DNA from: JAJXWB01 sp046349085
Lineage (GTDB): Bacteria; Pseudomonadota; Alphaproteobacteria; Rhizobiales; Beijerinckiaceae
Assembly: GCA_046349085.1 (NCBI GenBank)
Contig: JAXMDA010000005.1
Coordinates: 62,001-126,000 of the forward strand
Direction: 5' to 3'
DNA length: 64,000 nucleotides
Part shown: positions 24,038 to 31,854 of the stretch, one piece after another
Layout of the letters: each line of letters begins with the position of its first letter
Position numbering within the stretch: the stretch's first letter is position 1
The notes under the pieces: model-generated
The model's input: the letters and a program-made list of their open reading frames with translations, nothing else
Database searches by the model: none
Told to the model about the DNA's origin: nothing
Position numbers and translations under genes: made by a program

Positions 24038-25015
24038 TTATATTGGCCTTCGTCGTCGTCCCCCGGCAGCGCGCGAATCCTGCGCCTGGTAATAGGCGAC
24101 AATGTCGTGCGGCGTCAGGCATCCCTCGGTCTTGCGACCGAAGAAGAACAGGCCCGAGGCGGCGTCCGCGTTCGGGCGGCCGCGCGCGAAATAGTCCAGG
24201 TATCGCAACCAGAAGAATGGCAGCGCGAGGAGAGTGGCGATGCGATCGGGCATGCCGAGCGCGCGAAAGAAGTAGCGTAGCGCCCAGATGAGCGATGAGC
24301 CCGCGCCGAGCACGACGCCGGCGTCGATCTGCTCGAAATGCCGGAAAAGCCAGCGATGCCCGCTCTGGGTGAATCTGGTGAAGTCGTAGGCGCCTTCGTG
24401 CACGGCTTGCAGAAAAGGCGTGTCCGCATACACGAGCCCGTCCGGCTTCAGCACGCGATAGATTTCCGAGGCAACCTGCGCCGGCTCGAGAACATGTTCG
24501 AGCACCGCCTGTATCCACACGCCGTCGAAGATGGCGTCGCGGAAGGGCAGACGATGGGCGTCCGCCACGAGGTTGGTGTTGCGCGACGCATATACGTCCG
24601 TGCCGATGATCTGCACGGCCGAGTCCAGGTACAAGGCCTCCGCGCCCGCGCCGATCGCGCCGCCGCCGATCACAAGAATCGCGACCCAGGGCGCATGCGT
24701 TTTCACGATCTGGAGCATCTCGCGACATTTGGCCGGCGCAACGCGGTTCTCGCCCGTCAGGAGCGCCCACAGCCGCGTGCGCCAGGAACGCCCGCTATCG
24801 TCCCGGTCCGCAATCACCGAACCGCTGCGATCCTCGAACGCCGCGCGCGTAAACACGCTCTCCTGAAAATCGATCAGGACGGGTTGATCGCAGTCGCTCG
24901 GGAAACCGGATCGGGCGAACTCGCAAGCCGGATTGGCGCAGCGGACCGGACGGGCGTCGAAATCGAGCGGCGATCGGCATCGCGGACAACAAGCGATGTG
25001 CCGCAGGTCAGGCAT
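24038..25015 (-). CDS. SAM-dependent methyltransferase with N-terminal zinc-ribbon-like segment
   Basis: A 325-residue protein. Residues about 8-35 contain CCPRCRSPLDF and CANPACEF, a Trm112-like double CxxC arrangement. A class I methyltransferase fold follows: glycine-rich VIGGGAIGAGAE (motif I, about 115), IGTDVYAS, DAHRLPFRDAIFDGVWIQAVLEHVLEP (motif IV region) and YRVLKPDGLVYADTPFLQAVHEGAYDFTRFT. The last part matches methyltransferases common in surface-polysaccharide loci. Its start overlaps the GT2 gene by 8 bp. It probably methylates a sugar of the polymer. Confidence 0.87.
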   Translation of the reverse strand: MPDLRHIACCPRCRSPLDFDARPVRCANPACEFARSGFPSDCDQPVLIDFQESVFTRAAFEDRSGSVIADRDDSGRSWRTRLWALLTGENRVAPAKCREMLQIVKTHAPWVAILVIGGGAIGAGAEALYLDSAVQIIGTDVYASRNTNLVADAHRLPFRDAIFDGVWIQAVLEHVLEPAQVASEIYRVLKPDGLVYADTPFLQAVHEGAYDFTRFTQSGHRWLFRHFEQIDAGVVLGAGSSLIWALRYFFRALGMPDRIATLLALPFFWLRYLDYFARGRPNADAASGLFFFGRKTEGCLTPHDIVAYYQAQDSRAAGGRRRRPI

Positions 25016-25976
25016 GACGCTCGCGCCCCTGCAGGTCGACGAAACCTGCAAAGGTCTGCGCCTTGCCGAGCAGGAAGCCGGCGGTCGTGCTCGACAGGCC
25101 GACGACAATCGCGGCCGCGCGCGCAAGTCCGGCGGCGTCGAGACGGACAGCGTCGCCAAGTCCTTTGAGAATTCCGAACGACAGGGTTTCGAGGACGTAG
25201 CGACCCTCGGTCCGCAACGGCGCGTTGTTCGCCAGCAGGCTGGTCATGTACGCCTTGGAAAGGCCTTCGGCGAAGCAGCGGGTGACGAAATATTTCCAGG
25301 TCAGCCGATCGGCGGTCGCCTTGTGCCGGATGACGGCTTTCGGCTCCATGTAAAACTTGATCTGCGGCGCGGCGGCGCGCGCACGAATGCACCACTCTGT
25401 CTCCTCGCACGAGATCGGAAAGGCGCCCTTGCGCCCGATCAGCCCGTTGAACGGGCCGCTGCGCTCGTAGAGCGCGCGCTTGACGACCATTGCGCCGCCC
25501 ATGAGGTTGCGGACCTCGCGCGTCGTGGTGGGCTGCCCGAGATAGGAGCATCCAATCGCCCAGAAGAATTCTTCGGGAAACCAGCGCGGCCGCGCGCCCA
25601 TCCAGATCGGCTCGACCCTGGACATCACGCCCATCGTTTCGGGATCTCGACAAAGCGGCGCCATATGGGCAAGCCAGTCGCGATCGGCAATCGCGTCATC
25701 GTCGAGAAACGCCACGAGCGGCGTGCGCGCCGCTTCGAGCGCGGTGTTGCGCCCGCCAGACAGGCCGCGCTCGTGTCTGTTGGCGATCACCGTCGCATCC
25801 ACAAAAGCCCTCTCCGCCATTTCGAGCAGGACGGAATTGTGATCGATGACGACCATGATCGCAGCGGGCCGAAGGTTCTGGTCGCGCAGCGACTGCACGG
25901 CCGCGCAGATGTCGTCCCACCGCCGTTCCGTATAGGCGCAGACCACCGCCGTCACATCGTCCTTGTCCATGCTCAC
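25008..25976 (-). CDS. Glycosyltransferase family 2
   Basis: A 322-residue GT-A type transferase. Near the start VTAVVCAYTERRW binds the nucleotide; LVAFLDDDAIADRDWL near residue 92 is the metal-binding DxD region; CEETEWCIRARAA near 195 is the ED-x-E-type acceptor/catalytic motif of inverting family 2 enzymes. A hydrophobic stretch near the C-terminus (AAAIVVGLSSTTAGFLLG) could anchor it to the membrane. It overlaps the deacetylase by 4 bp and the methyltransferase by 8 bp, so the three are translated together. Donor and acceptor cannot be read. Confidence 0.92.
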   Translation of the reverse strand: MSMDKDDVTAVVCAYTERRWDDICAAVQSLRDQNLRPAAIMVVIDHNSVLLEMAERAFVDATVIANRHERGLSGGRNTALEAARTPLVAFLDDDAIADRDWLAHMAPLCRDPETMGVMSRVEPIWMGARPRWFPEEFFWAIGCSYLGQPTTTREVRNLMGGAMVVKRALYERSGPFNGLIGRKGAFPISCEETEWCIRARAAAPQIKFYMEPKAVIRHKATADRLTWKYFVTRCFAEGLSKAYMTSLLANNAPLRTEGRYVLETLSFGILKGLGDAVRLDAAGLARAAAIVVGLSSTTAGFLLGKAQTFAGFVDLQGRERHA

Positions 25977-26800
25977 GCTCCGCCCTTGTAGTATCGCCGC
26001 CGCACGAGCCCCCAGGCCTGCGACCGCAGCCGATCGAACATCATTGCGGCCGAGGGGATCGACCCGTGAAGGATGGCGAGAAGTTGGGCGTCGGCCGTGT
26101 CGCCGCGCACGATGTGGCGGCGAAGCGCGAACACATCGTCGTCGGGGCCGCTATGGGCGTATCCGACGGCGCAGCCGGACCGATAGCCGCACACGGGCAG
26201 CAGGTCGCGCACGGCGCGCGAGTAATAACCGAAGGGATAGGCGAAACTTCGGACTTCGATGGAGAGAGCCTCCTCGATCGTCCGCCTGGATTGCAGGATT
26301 TCCTCGCGCGCCCGCTCAAGAGGAATGCAGTCGAGCGCCGGATGGGTCATGCTGTGCGCGCCTATCTCGACGCCGGCGTCGCCGACTTCGCAAAGCTGCC
26401 GCCACGTCAACATCGGCGATGCGCCGGCGCCGATTTCCTCAAGCCACCTGCTCGTCTTGCCGATCAGTCCCGCCACCGCATAGAGCGTCGCGCGCGCGTC
26501 GTGCCGCGCAAGAATAGGCGCGGCCTCGTAATAGAAATCAGCGAAGCCGTCATCGAAGGTCAACACGACCGCGCGCTCCGGGATTTGACCGAGATCGCGG
26601 GCGCCGACGAACTCGCTGACCGAAAGAAACCGGAAGCCTTCCTCACGAATGAGCCGAAGATGGCCGTCGAAGCGCGCCGGCGAGACGGCGAACGGCGCGA
26701 ACCGCTCCGGCGGATCGGCGTCGATGCTGTGATACATGAGGATCGGCGTGAGGCGTGCAGGCAAGGGCTGCTCCCGTGGCCGAACGAGCCGGCGCCGCAT
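25973..26800 (-). CDS. Polysaccharide deacetylase (NodB/CE4)
   Basis: A 275-residue CE4 enzyme. LMYHSIDAD near residue 20 is typical of the secreted or cell-wall subgroup; the catalytic-base and metal motif is LTFDDGFADFY near 80; the HxxxH metal motif is GAHSMTHPAL near 167; FAYPFGYYS near 208 is motif 3. It should remove N- or O-acetyl groups from a polysaccharide or lipid-linked intermediate. I chose the ATG at 26800; the frame is open to a TTG at 26893 that would overlap the flippase gene. It overlaps the following GT2 gene by 4 bp. Confidence 0.92.
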   Translation of the reverse strand: MRRRLVRPREQPLPARLTPILMYHSIDADPPERFAPFAVSPARFDGHLRLIREEGFRFLSVSEFVGARDLGQIPERAVVLTFDDGFADFYYEAAPILARHDARATLYAVAGLIGKTSRWLEEIGAGASPMLTWRQLCEVGDAGVEIGAHSMTHPALDCIPLERAREEILQSRRTIEEALSIEVRSFAYPFGYYSRAVRDLLPVCGYRSGCAVGYAHSGPDDDVFALRRHIVRGDTADAQLLAILHGSIPSAAMMFDRLRSQAWGLVRRRYYKGGA

Positions 26801-26865
26801 CAATCTTGTGCGTCTTGGCTCGAACGCAAATGTCAAAGACGGGTTAGATGCGGGCGCCTCGCGCG

Positions 26866-29730
26866 TTACCCCGCAATTGCAGGCGTCCGCCAATCGATCG
26901 GCGTCGTCTCCAGTTCCGCGCGCAACAGCGCCAGCATGACGCTGGTGACGGGCAGCGCCTCGCGGCCTGCGTCGCCGGTTTCGGCTTCGACGAGCCGGAG
27001 CTCGCAGACGCTGCGATAGAGCCAGGTCATCAGCCGCAGTTCCGGCGCGAGCGTCTCATCGAGCCGCAGGGCCGCGAGATATTCGCGCAGGCGCTGATCG
27101 ACGATCGACGCATATGCGCCCTCTCCCGCCACGGTTTCGGCGTAGAGCTTGACTGTGGCCTCGCGGCTTTCGGCGCCTTCCGCCGCGAAGGCCAAATGAA
27201 ACAGCATGCAGGCGAGATCGACGCCCGGATAGCCGTGTTCCTCGCCTTCGCCCCAGTCGATCACGCCGAGCTTGTCGCCGTCGAGCAGCGCATTCCAAGG
27301 CGTGAAATCATTATGCGTGAGGACGCACGGCGATTGCGTCAGCCGCGCGAGCCGCGACGCCGCGCATTGCGCCTCGTCGTCGTCGAGAAGCCCGGCGCTG
27401 CGCAAATGAGAAACCAGATCGAGGGGGGCCGGACGTTCGCCCGCGTGCGGGGTCATGGTCTGGACGCCAAGGACCATCTGGAATTCGCTGACGAGCGCCG
27501 CCGCGGCGACAAAATCGAATTTGGTCCTGTCGATCTGCACGCCGGCAAGATAGCTCTGCGAGGTTTCGACGTGATCGGCGACGACGCGCATGCAGGCAAG
27601 GCGCGGCGCCGCAAGATGCGCGGGCGGGCGAAAGCGAGCTTCCAGCAACGCAAGGATGCGGGCTTCCTGCATGACGAGCTGATCGCCGCCGACGTTGCGC
27701 GCGCGCTTCACGACGAACGCAGGCGATACGCCGGCGTCGGTCCAGGCAAAGGCGCAGATGGCGCTGTCCACGCGGCTTCCTGGCATGGCGACGAGTCCAT
27801 TCATCGCGTGCGCGTGAAAGGCGTCGTCTGCGACCGTAGAGATGTCCGCATGGCCGGCGCGCGCCATCAGCGCGACCCCGCCGATCAGGCGCTGGTTGAC
27901 AATAGCCGCGATGACGCGCGCCGCGATTGCGCAGAGCCGGGCGCGCCTTTCCGAGGGAGCGGAGAATTTGTGCGATAGGGCGAAGGCGACGGTTTCCGGA
28001 CGCGCCGGCAGTGGTATGAAAATGTTCGCGCGCCGGATTGCGGGAACGCCGAGAAAGATCGACTGAATCTCGAAGCCGGCGTCGCGCAATCGCCGCCTCG
28101 CCCCTTCAAGCCGGTAGGCCGGGCCGACCCAGACGAGTTCGCCGGCAGGACCGAGCGCCCGTCGCGCATGTGCGATGGACGAGCGCGCGGTATCGCGCAA
28201 CACGACGAGCTCGCGATCGCCACGCGCATCGCTTAAGGGCAATAGATCGACGTCGAGCAGCGCAAGATCCCTGGCGATGGCCGGCTCGTCGCACGCCGCC
28301 GATTTCGGCCAGGGATTGCGAAGAAGGAAGCGCCAGTCCAGCCGCCGCCAGTCGCGTGCGAATTGCGAGCGCGATCCCGATGCGAGATCGGGGCTGCGCA
28401 GCGCCGAGACGACAAGGCCGTAGCACGGCGCAAGCGCCAGGGTTTGCGCCAGGAGGCAGGCGATTCCCACGCCCGTCAGGCCAAATGGGCCGATCCATAT
28501 AAACGCAAGTCCGATGCAGGCGACCGATTGGATGACATTGCCGACGAGGATGCATCGACCGGAGCCGGCCAGGCGCGCGTAGGAGGCCATCCAGATGGAG
28601 ATGCTGTAGGGAATGGCCGAAAGCGCCAGAAGCCGAAGGATCGGCGCAGCATTCTCCGCGTATTCCGCGCCGATGATGCGCAGGATCAAGGGCGCAAAGA
28701 GATTGACCGCGGCCGCCGCCAGTACGGTCACGCCTGTCATGAAGAAAAGCGCCTTGCGCGCGCTTGTCGCGAGCGCGGCCGGGTTTTCCGCCATTTCCAC
28801 CGTGAACGAGGACGCCAGGCTGGTGGAAAGAAAGCGCAGGGTTCCCGCGATGAGCCATGCCTGAAAGAAATATGCGGCCGACGAACCGCCGAGGCGCTCG
28901 AAGATGATCAACGGCAGGACGCGTCCGGCCACCTCGTTCACGAGACCGCTGAGATAGTACCACGCGGTCTGCTTCACCATCGTCGAATAATCGTCGCGCT
29001 TGACGCGCTGCGCATCGGCGACGACCGACCGCCGGTCGCGGAAGATGACGAGGCCGCCTATCAGGATGAAGACCGGAATTGGCGCGAACCATGAAACCAG
29101 GATCGCATTGTGGACGGCAAAATATCCGAGGATCACGATCAGGACGAGCTTTGTCGCGTTGAAGGTCGCGCTCTGCGTCAGCACGAGCCATGAGCGTCGC
29201 TGCGCGATCAGCACGCCGTCCTGCACGTAGAAGATGGTGACGACGATCGCCGCCCAGGCGAACCACTTGCATCCGTCTCCGTCACAGACGTCATTGAAGA
29301 AGCGGTCGACGTCGAATTCGACTGCGAGCCGCGCGAGCACCGTCGCCACGACGACAATCGCGAGATAACTTGCAAGGATGAAGGCGCGCCGCTCGCGACC
29401 GAGCGCGGGAATGTAGCGCACGAACATTCCCTTCACGCCGAGTTCCGCGATCAGCGAAATCAGCATGATCAGAGACAGCGCCGAAGCGGCGCGTCCGACG
29501 TCGCTGGACGAGTACAGGTGGCCGGCCGCCGCCCAGTAGACGATGCCGAGTCCGGCCGCGACCAATTGATTGGCGATCAGAACATAGCCCTGTGCGAACA
29601 GGCCAAATTGAAAGCGCCGGACCAGCGCCGCCTTCGTTCGCTCGAATGCACGCCTGACGGACATCTGCTCGGAGGGCGCAAATACTGTCGGCCCCGATCC
29701 CAGGCGACCGCCTTCCACTCCGTCGTACAT
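26866..29730 (-). CDS. Polysaccharide flippase fused to an aminoglycoside-phosphotransferase-like kinase
   Basis: A single 954-residue frame. Residues about 35-460 form a Wzx-type MOP-superfamily flippase with 12 or so hydrophobic segments (AQGYVLIANQLVAAGLGIVY, SLIAELGVKGMFVRYIPALG, GLTGVGIACLLAQTLALAPC). A linker domain (about 485-620) has methyltransferase-like remnants (ARRALGPAGELVWVGPAYRLEGARRRLRDAGFEIQS in register, without a glycine-rich loop). Residues about 640-920 are an APH-fold kinase: catalytic THNDFTPWNALLDG near 803 and metal-binding VIDWGEGEE near 825. GGAG precedes the ATG. It heads the operon with deacetylase, GT2 and methyltransferase. The kinase may phosphorylate or bind the glycan carried by the flippase; this is inference. 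Confidence 0.88.
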   Translation of the reverse strand: MYDGVEGGRLGSGPTVFAPSEQMSVRRAFERTKAALVRRFQFGLFAQGYVLIANQLVAAGLGIVYWAAAGHLYSSSDVGRAASALSLIMLISLIAELGVKGMFVRYIPALGRERRAFILASYLAIVVVATVLARLAVEFDVDRFFNDVCDGDGCKWFAWAAIVVTIFYVQDGVLIAQRRSWLVLTQSATFNATKLVLIVILGYFAVHNAILVSWFAPIPVFILIGGLVIFRDRRSVVADAQRVKRDDYSTMVKQTAWYYLSGLVNEVAGRVLPLIIFERLGGSSAAYFFQAWLIAGTLRFLSTSLASSFTVEMAENPAALATSARKALFFMTGVTVLAAAAVNLFAPLILRIIGAEYAENAAPILRLLALSAIPYSISIWMASYARLAGSGRCILVGNVIQSVACIGLAFIWIGPFGLTGVGIACLLAQTLALAPCYGLVVSALRSPDLASGSRSQFARDWRRLDWRFLLRNPWPKSAACDEPAIARDLALLDVDLLPLSDARGDRELVVLRDTARSSIAHARRALGPAGELVWVGPAYRLEGARRRLRDAGFEIQSIFLGVPAIRRANIFIPLPARPETVAFALSHKFSAPSERRARLCAIAARVIAAIVNQRLIGGVALMARAGHADISTVADDAFHAHAMNGLVAMPGSRVDSAICAFAWTDAGVSPAFVVKRARNVGGDQLVMQEARILALLEARFRPPAHLAAPRLACMRVVADHVETSQSYLAGVQIDRTKFDFVAAAALVSEFQMVLGVQTMTPHAGERPAPLDLVSHLRSAGLLDDDEAQCAASRLARLTQSPCVLTHNDFTPWNALLDGDKLGVIDWGEGEEHGYPGVDLACMLFHLAFAAEGAESREATVKLYAETVAGEGAYASIVDQRLREYLAALRLDETLAPELRLMTWLYRSVCELRLVEAETGDAGREALPVTSVMLALLRAELETTPIDWRTPAIAG

Positions 29731-29867
29731 CGTGCGACTCCAAACCCCAGCACTTGATTTCGTCGTCGGAACGCGCTCCAGTTTGACTTGTCGTGAGAGC
29801 GCTGTCAGGCGCCTGAACGTCGAAAGATCGCAAGTAATACTTCAGGGGTACCTCAAGGAGTAGGACG

Positions 29868-31094
29868 ATGCGGATTCTTCTTCTGTCGCAATTCTATCCG
29901 CCCGTTATCGGTGGGGAGGAGCGTCACGTTCACAGTCTTGCCCATGCCCTCGACGCGCGCGGGCACGACGTCGCGGTGGCGACCCAGTCGGGCGCCGTGA
30001 CGAAAACCGACGAGGCGCAACGCATCCCGATCTATCCCCTGCATGGCGCCGTGCAGCGTTTGACGCGCGTCTATGTCGACAATCAACGGCCGCACGCGCC
30101 GCCGTTCCCGGACCCGGAACTTGCGTTCACGCTGCGCCGGGCCATGCGCGCGCATCGACCCGACGTCGTTCACGCACATAACTGGATCTTCTATTCCTAC
30201 TTGCCGCTCCGGCCTTTCTGGAGCGCGCCGCTGGTCGTCACGCTGCACGATTATGGCCTGGTCTGCCCGCGCAAGAATCTGACGTTCCACGAAGGCCTGT
30301 GTTCAGGGCCCGCTCCATCGAAATGCTACGGCTGCGCCGTCGATCACTATGGCGCGGCGAAAGGAACGGTCACGCTCGCCAGCCACATGGCGATGCGGCC
30401 GCTGGTGTCGCGCGCCGTCGATCGGTACCTCGCGGTGAGCACGGCCGTTGCGCGCGACAACCGCCTCCAGGGATTGCCGCACGAAGTCGTGCCGAACTTC
30501 ATTCCCGACCGCTTCGAGCAAATCGGCGACGGACCGAAAACGGCCCTGCTCCCCGGCGAACCGTTCATCCTGTTCGTCGGCGACCTGTCGCCGCACAAGG
30601 GCGTGCGGATACTCCTCGACGCCTATCGTTCGCTCGGCGCCGCGCCTCCGCTCGTGCTGATCGGGAGGCGCACGCCTGAAACGCCGCGCGATCTGCCGCC
30701 CAATGTCCAATTATTCGAGAGCTGGGCGCACGCCGACGTGCTCGCCGCATGGCGACGCTGTCTTTTCGGATTGGCGCCGTCGATCTGGCGCGAACCCTGC
30801 GCGACGGTCTTGATGGAAGGCATGAGTTTCGCCAAGCCGATGGTCGCGACGCGGCTTGGCGGCAACACCGATATTGTCGAGCACGACGTTTCCGGAATGC
30901 TGGTGGCGCCTGGCGATGCGACGGAGCTTGCGGCCGCCATGCGCACGCTCATCGACGATGCGTCTCTGCGCGAACGTCTCGGCGCCGGCGCCATGCAGCG
31001 CGTCGCTCAATTCCGTTCGGCGGCGGTTGTGTCGCGTATCGAGCGGGTCTACGCGGATGTCCTCGAAAGCAAGGGATCGGTCGCGGCGGCCTGA
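29868..31094 (+). CDS. Glycosyltransferase family 4
   Basis: A 408-residue GT-B retaining transferase. The N-terminal domain starts MRILLLSQFYPPVIGGEERHV and includes DVVHAHNWIFYSYLPL; the C-terminal nucleotide-sugar domain has FILFVGDLSPHKGV and the E-x7-E motif (EPCATVLMEGMSFAKP, near 300-310) with GGNTDIVEH. Four cysteines in CPRKNL, LCSGP and KCYGC (near 140-163) form a possible metal site seen in some GT4 enzymes. AAGGAG lies 7 bp before the ATG. It is divergent from the flippase-kinase gene and convergent with the small membrane gene, from which its stop is 1 bp away. Confidence 0.93.
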   Translation: MRILLLSQFYPPVIGGEERHVHSLAHALDARGHDVAVATQSGAVTKTDEAQRIPIYPLHGAVQRLTRVYVDNQRPHAPPFPDPELAFTLRRAMRAHRPDVVHAHNWIFYSYLPLRPFWSAPLVVTLHDYGLVCPRKNLTFHEGLCSGPAPSKCYGCAVDHYGAAKGTVTLASHMAMRPLVSRAVDRYLAVSTAVARDNRLQGLPHEVVPNFIPDRFEQIGDGPKTALLPGEPFILFVGDLSPHKGVRILLDAYRSLGAAPPLVLIGRRTPETPRDLPPNVQLFESWAHADVLAAWRRCLFGLAPSIWREPCATVLMEGMSFAKPMVATRLGGNTDIVEHDVSGMLVAPGDATELAAAMRTLIDDASLRERLGAGAMQRVAQFRSAAVVSRIERVYADVLESKGSVAAA

Positions 31095-31095
31095 A

Positions 31096-31854
31096 TCATT
31101 CTCCGGACGAATCGAGGTCGGCCGATTGTTTTGCCCCGACGAGAACTTTCACACGGCGCGCGATCGTATCGTTTTTCGCATAGAGCACAGCCGTGATCGC
31201 CTCCGGTTTTTCCGGGACGGCGACCACGTCCACCGGATGCAGCATTGTGGAATTTCCGCGCACGGTCAGCGTACGGCGGTCTTCCACGATACGGCCTTCG
31301 CCGCGAATTTCGAGCGCCAGCGTCTTGTCGGCGCTCTCTCCGTTATGAATTCCAAGCTGGAGCCGGCCGGTCGCGGCGTCTTTGACCAGCCACATTTCCA
31401 GCACTTCGAACGGTCGGTCGACGCGCGCGTCGTGCAGGGTGGCGCGGAACGCCGTTCCGGCAAGCGCCAGCGCAACAACGACCTGGCCGACAAGCGCGGG
31501 CTGAAGCGATGGGATCGACCGCGGCGGCTCGATGTCGGCGGCGCCGCCGAATGCAATCAGAAGAGCGGTGACGACGCCAACCCCGATCAACCAGCCGGCC
31601 GGCGTGAGCGCCTGCGCAAGGTGCAGCGCGAGACCGCACATGATGAGGATTCCAATACTGAGGAGCAGCGACGACAGGCCGCGGTCGAGCGGGGGCTGAC
31701 GAATATTGAAGCAGCCCAGCGTCAGGCGGCCCGGCATGTAGAGGACGGGCGCCGCAAGCAGGAGGCGCAACGCGGGCGGCGCCTGTCCGATCATGGCGAC
31801 ATGGACCGCGAGCGTCCAGAAAGCGAGCGCGACAAGTGCCGTGCGGCGCGTCAT
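31096..31854 (-). CDS. Membrane protein with C-terminal beta domain (DUF1616-like)
   Basis: A 252-residue protein with about five hydrophobic segments in the first 145 residues (VALAFWTLAVHVAMIG, LLLAAPVLYMPGRL, SSLLLSIGILIMCGLALHL, WLIGVGVVTALLIAFG, VGQVVVALALAGTAF). A soluble beta-rich tail follows (about 150-252: FEVLEMWLVKDAATGRLQLGIHNGE, ALEIRGEGRIVEDRRTLTVRG). The layout recalls DUF1616 proteins, but I am not sure of the family. Its start overlaps the stop of the large membrane protein (ATGA), so the two are probably partners in polymer assembly. Confidence 0.75.
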   Translation of the reverse strand: MTRRTALVALAFWTLAVHVAMIGQAPPALRLLLAAPVLYMPGRLTLGCFNIRQPPLDRGLSSLLLSIGILIMCGLALHLAQALTPAGWLIGVGVVTALLIAFGGAADIEPPRSIPSLQPALVGQVVVALALAGTAFRATLHDARVDRPFEVLEMWLVKDAATGRLQLGIHNGESADKTLALEIRGEGRIVEDRRTLTVRGNSTMLHPVDVVAVPEKPEAITAVLYAKNDTIARRVKVLVGAKQSADLDSSGE

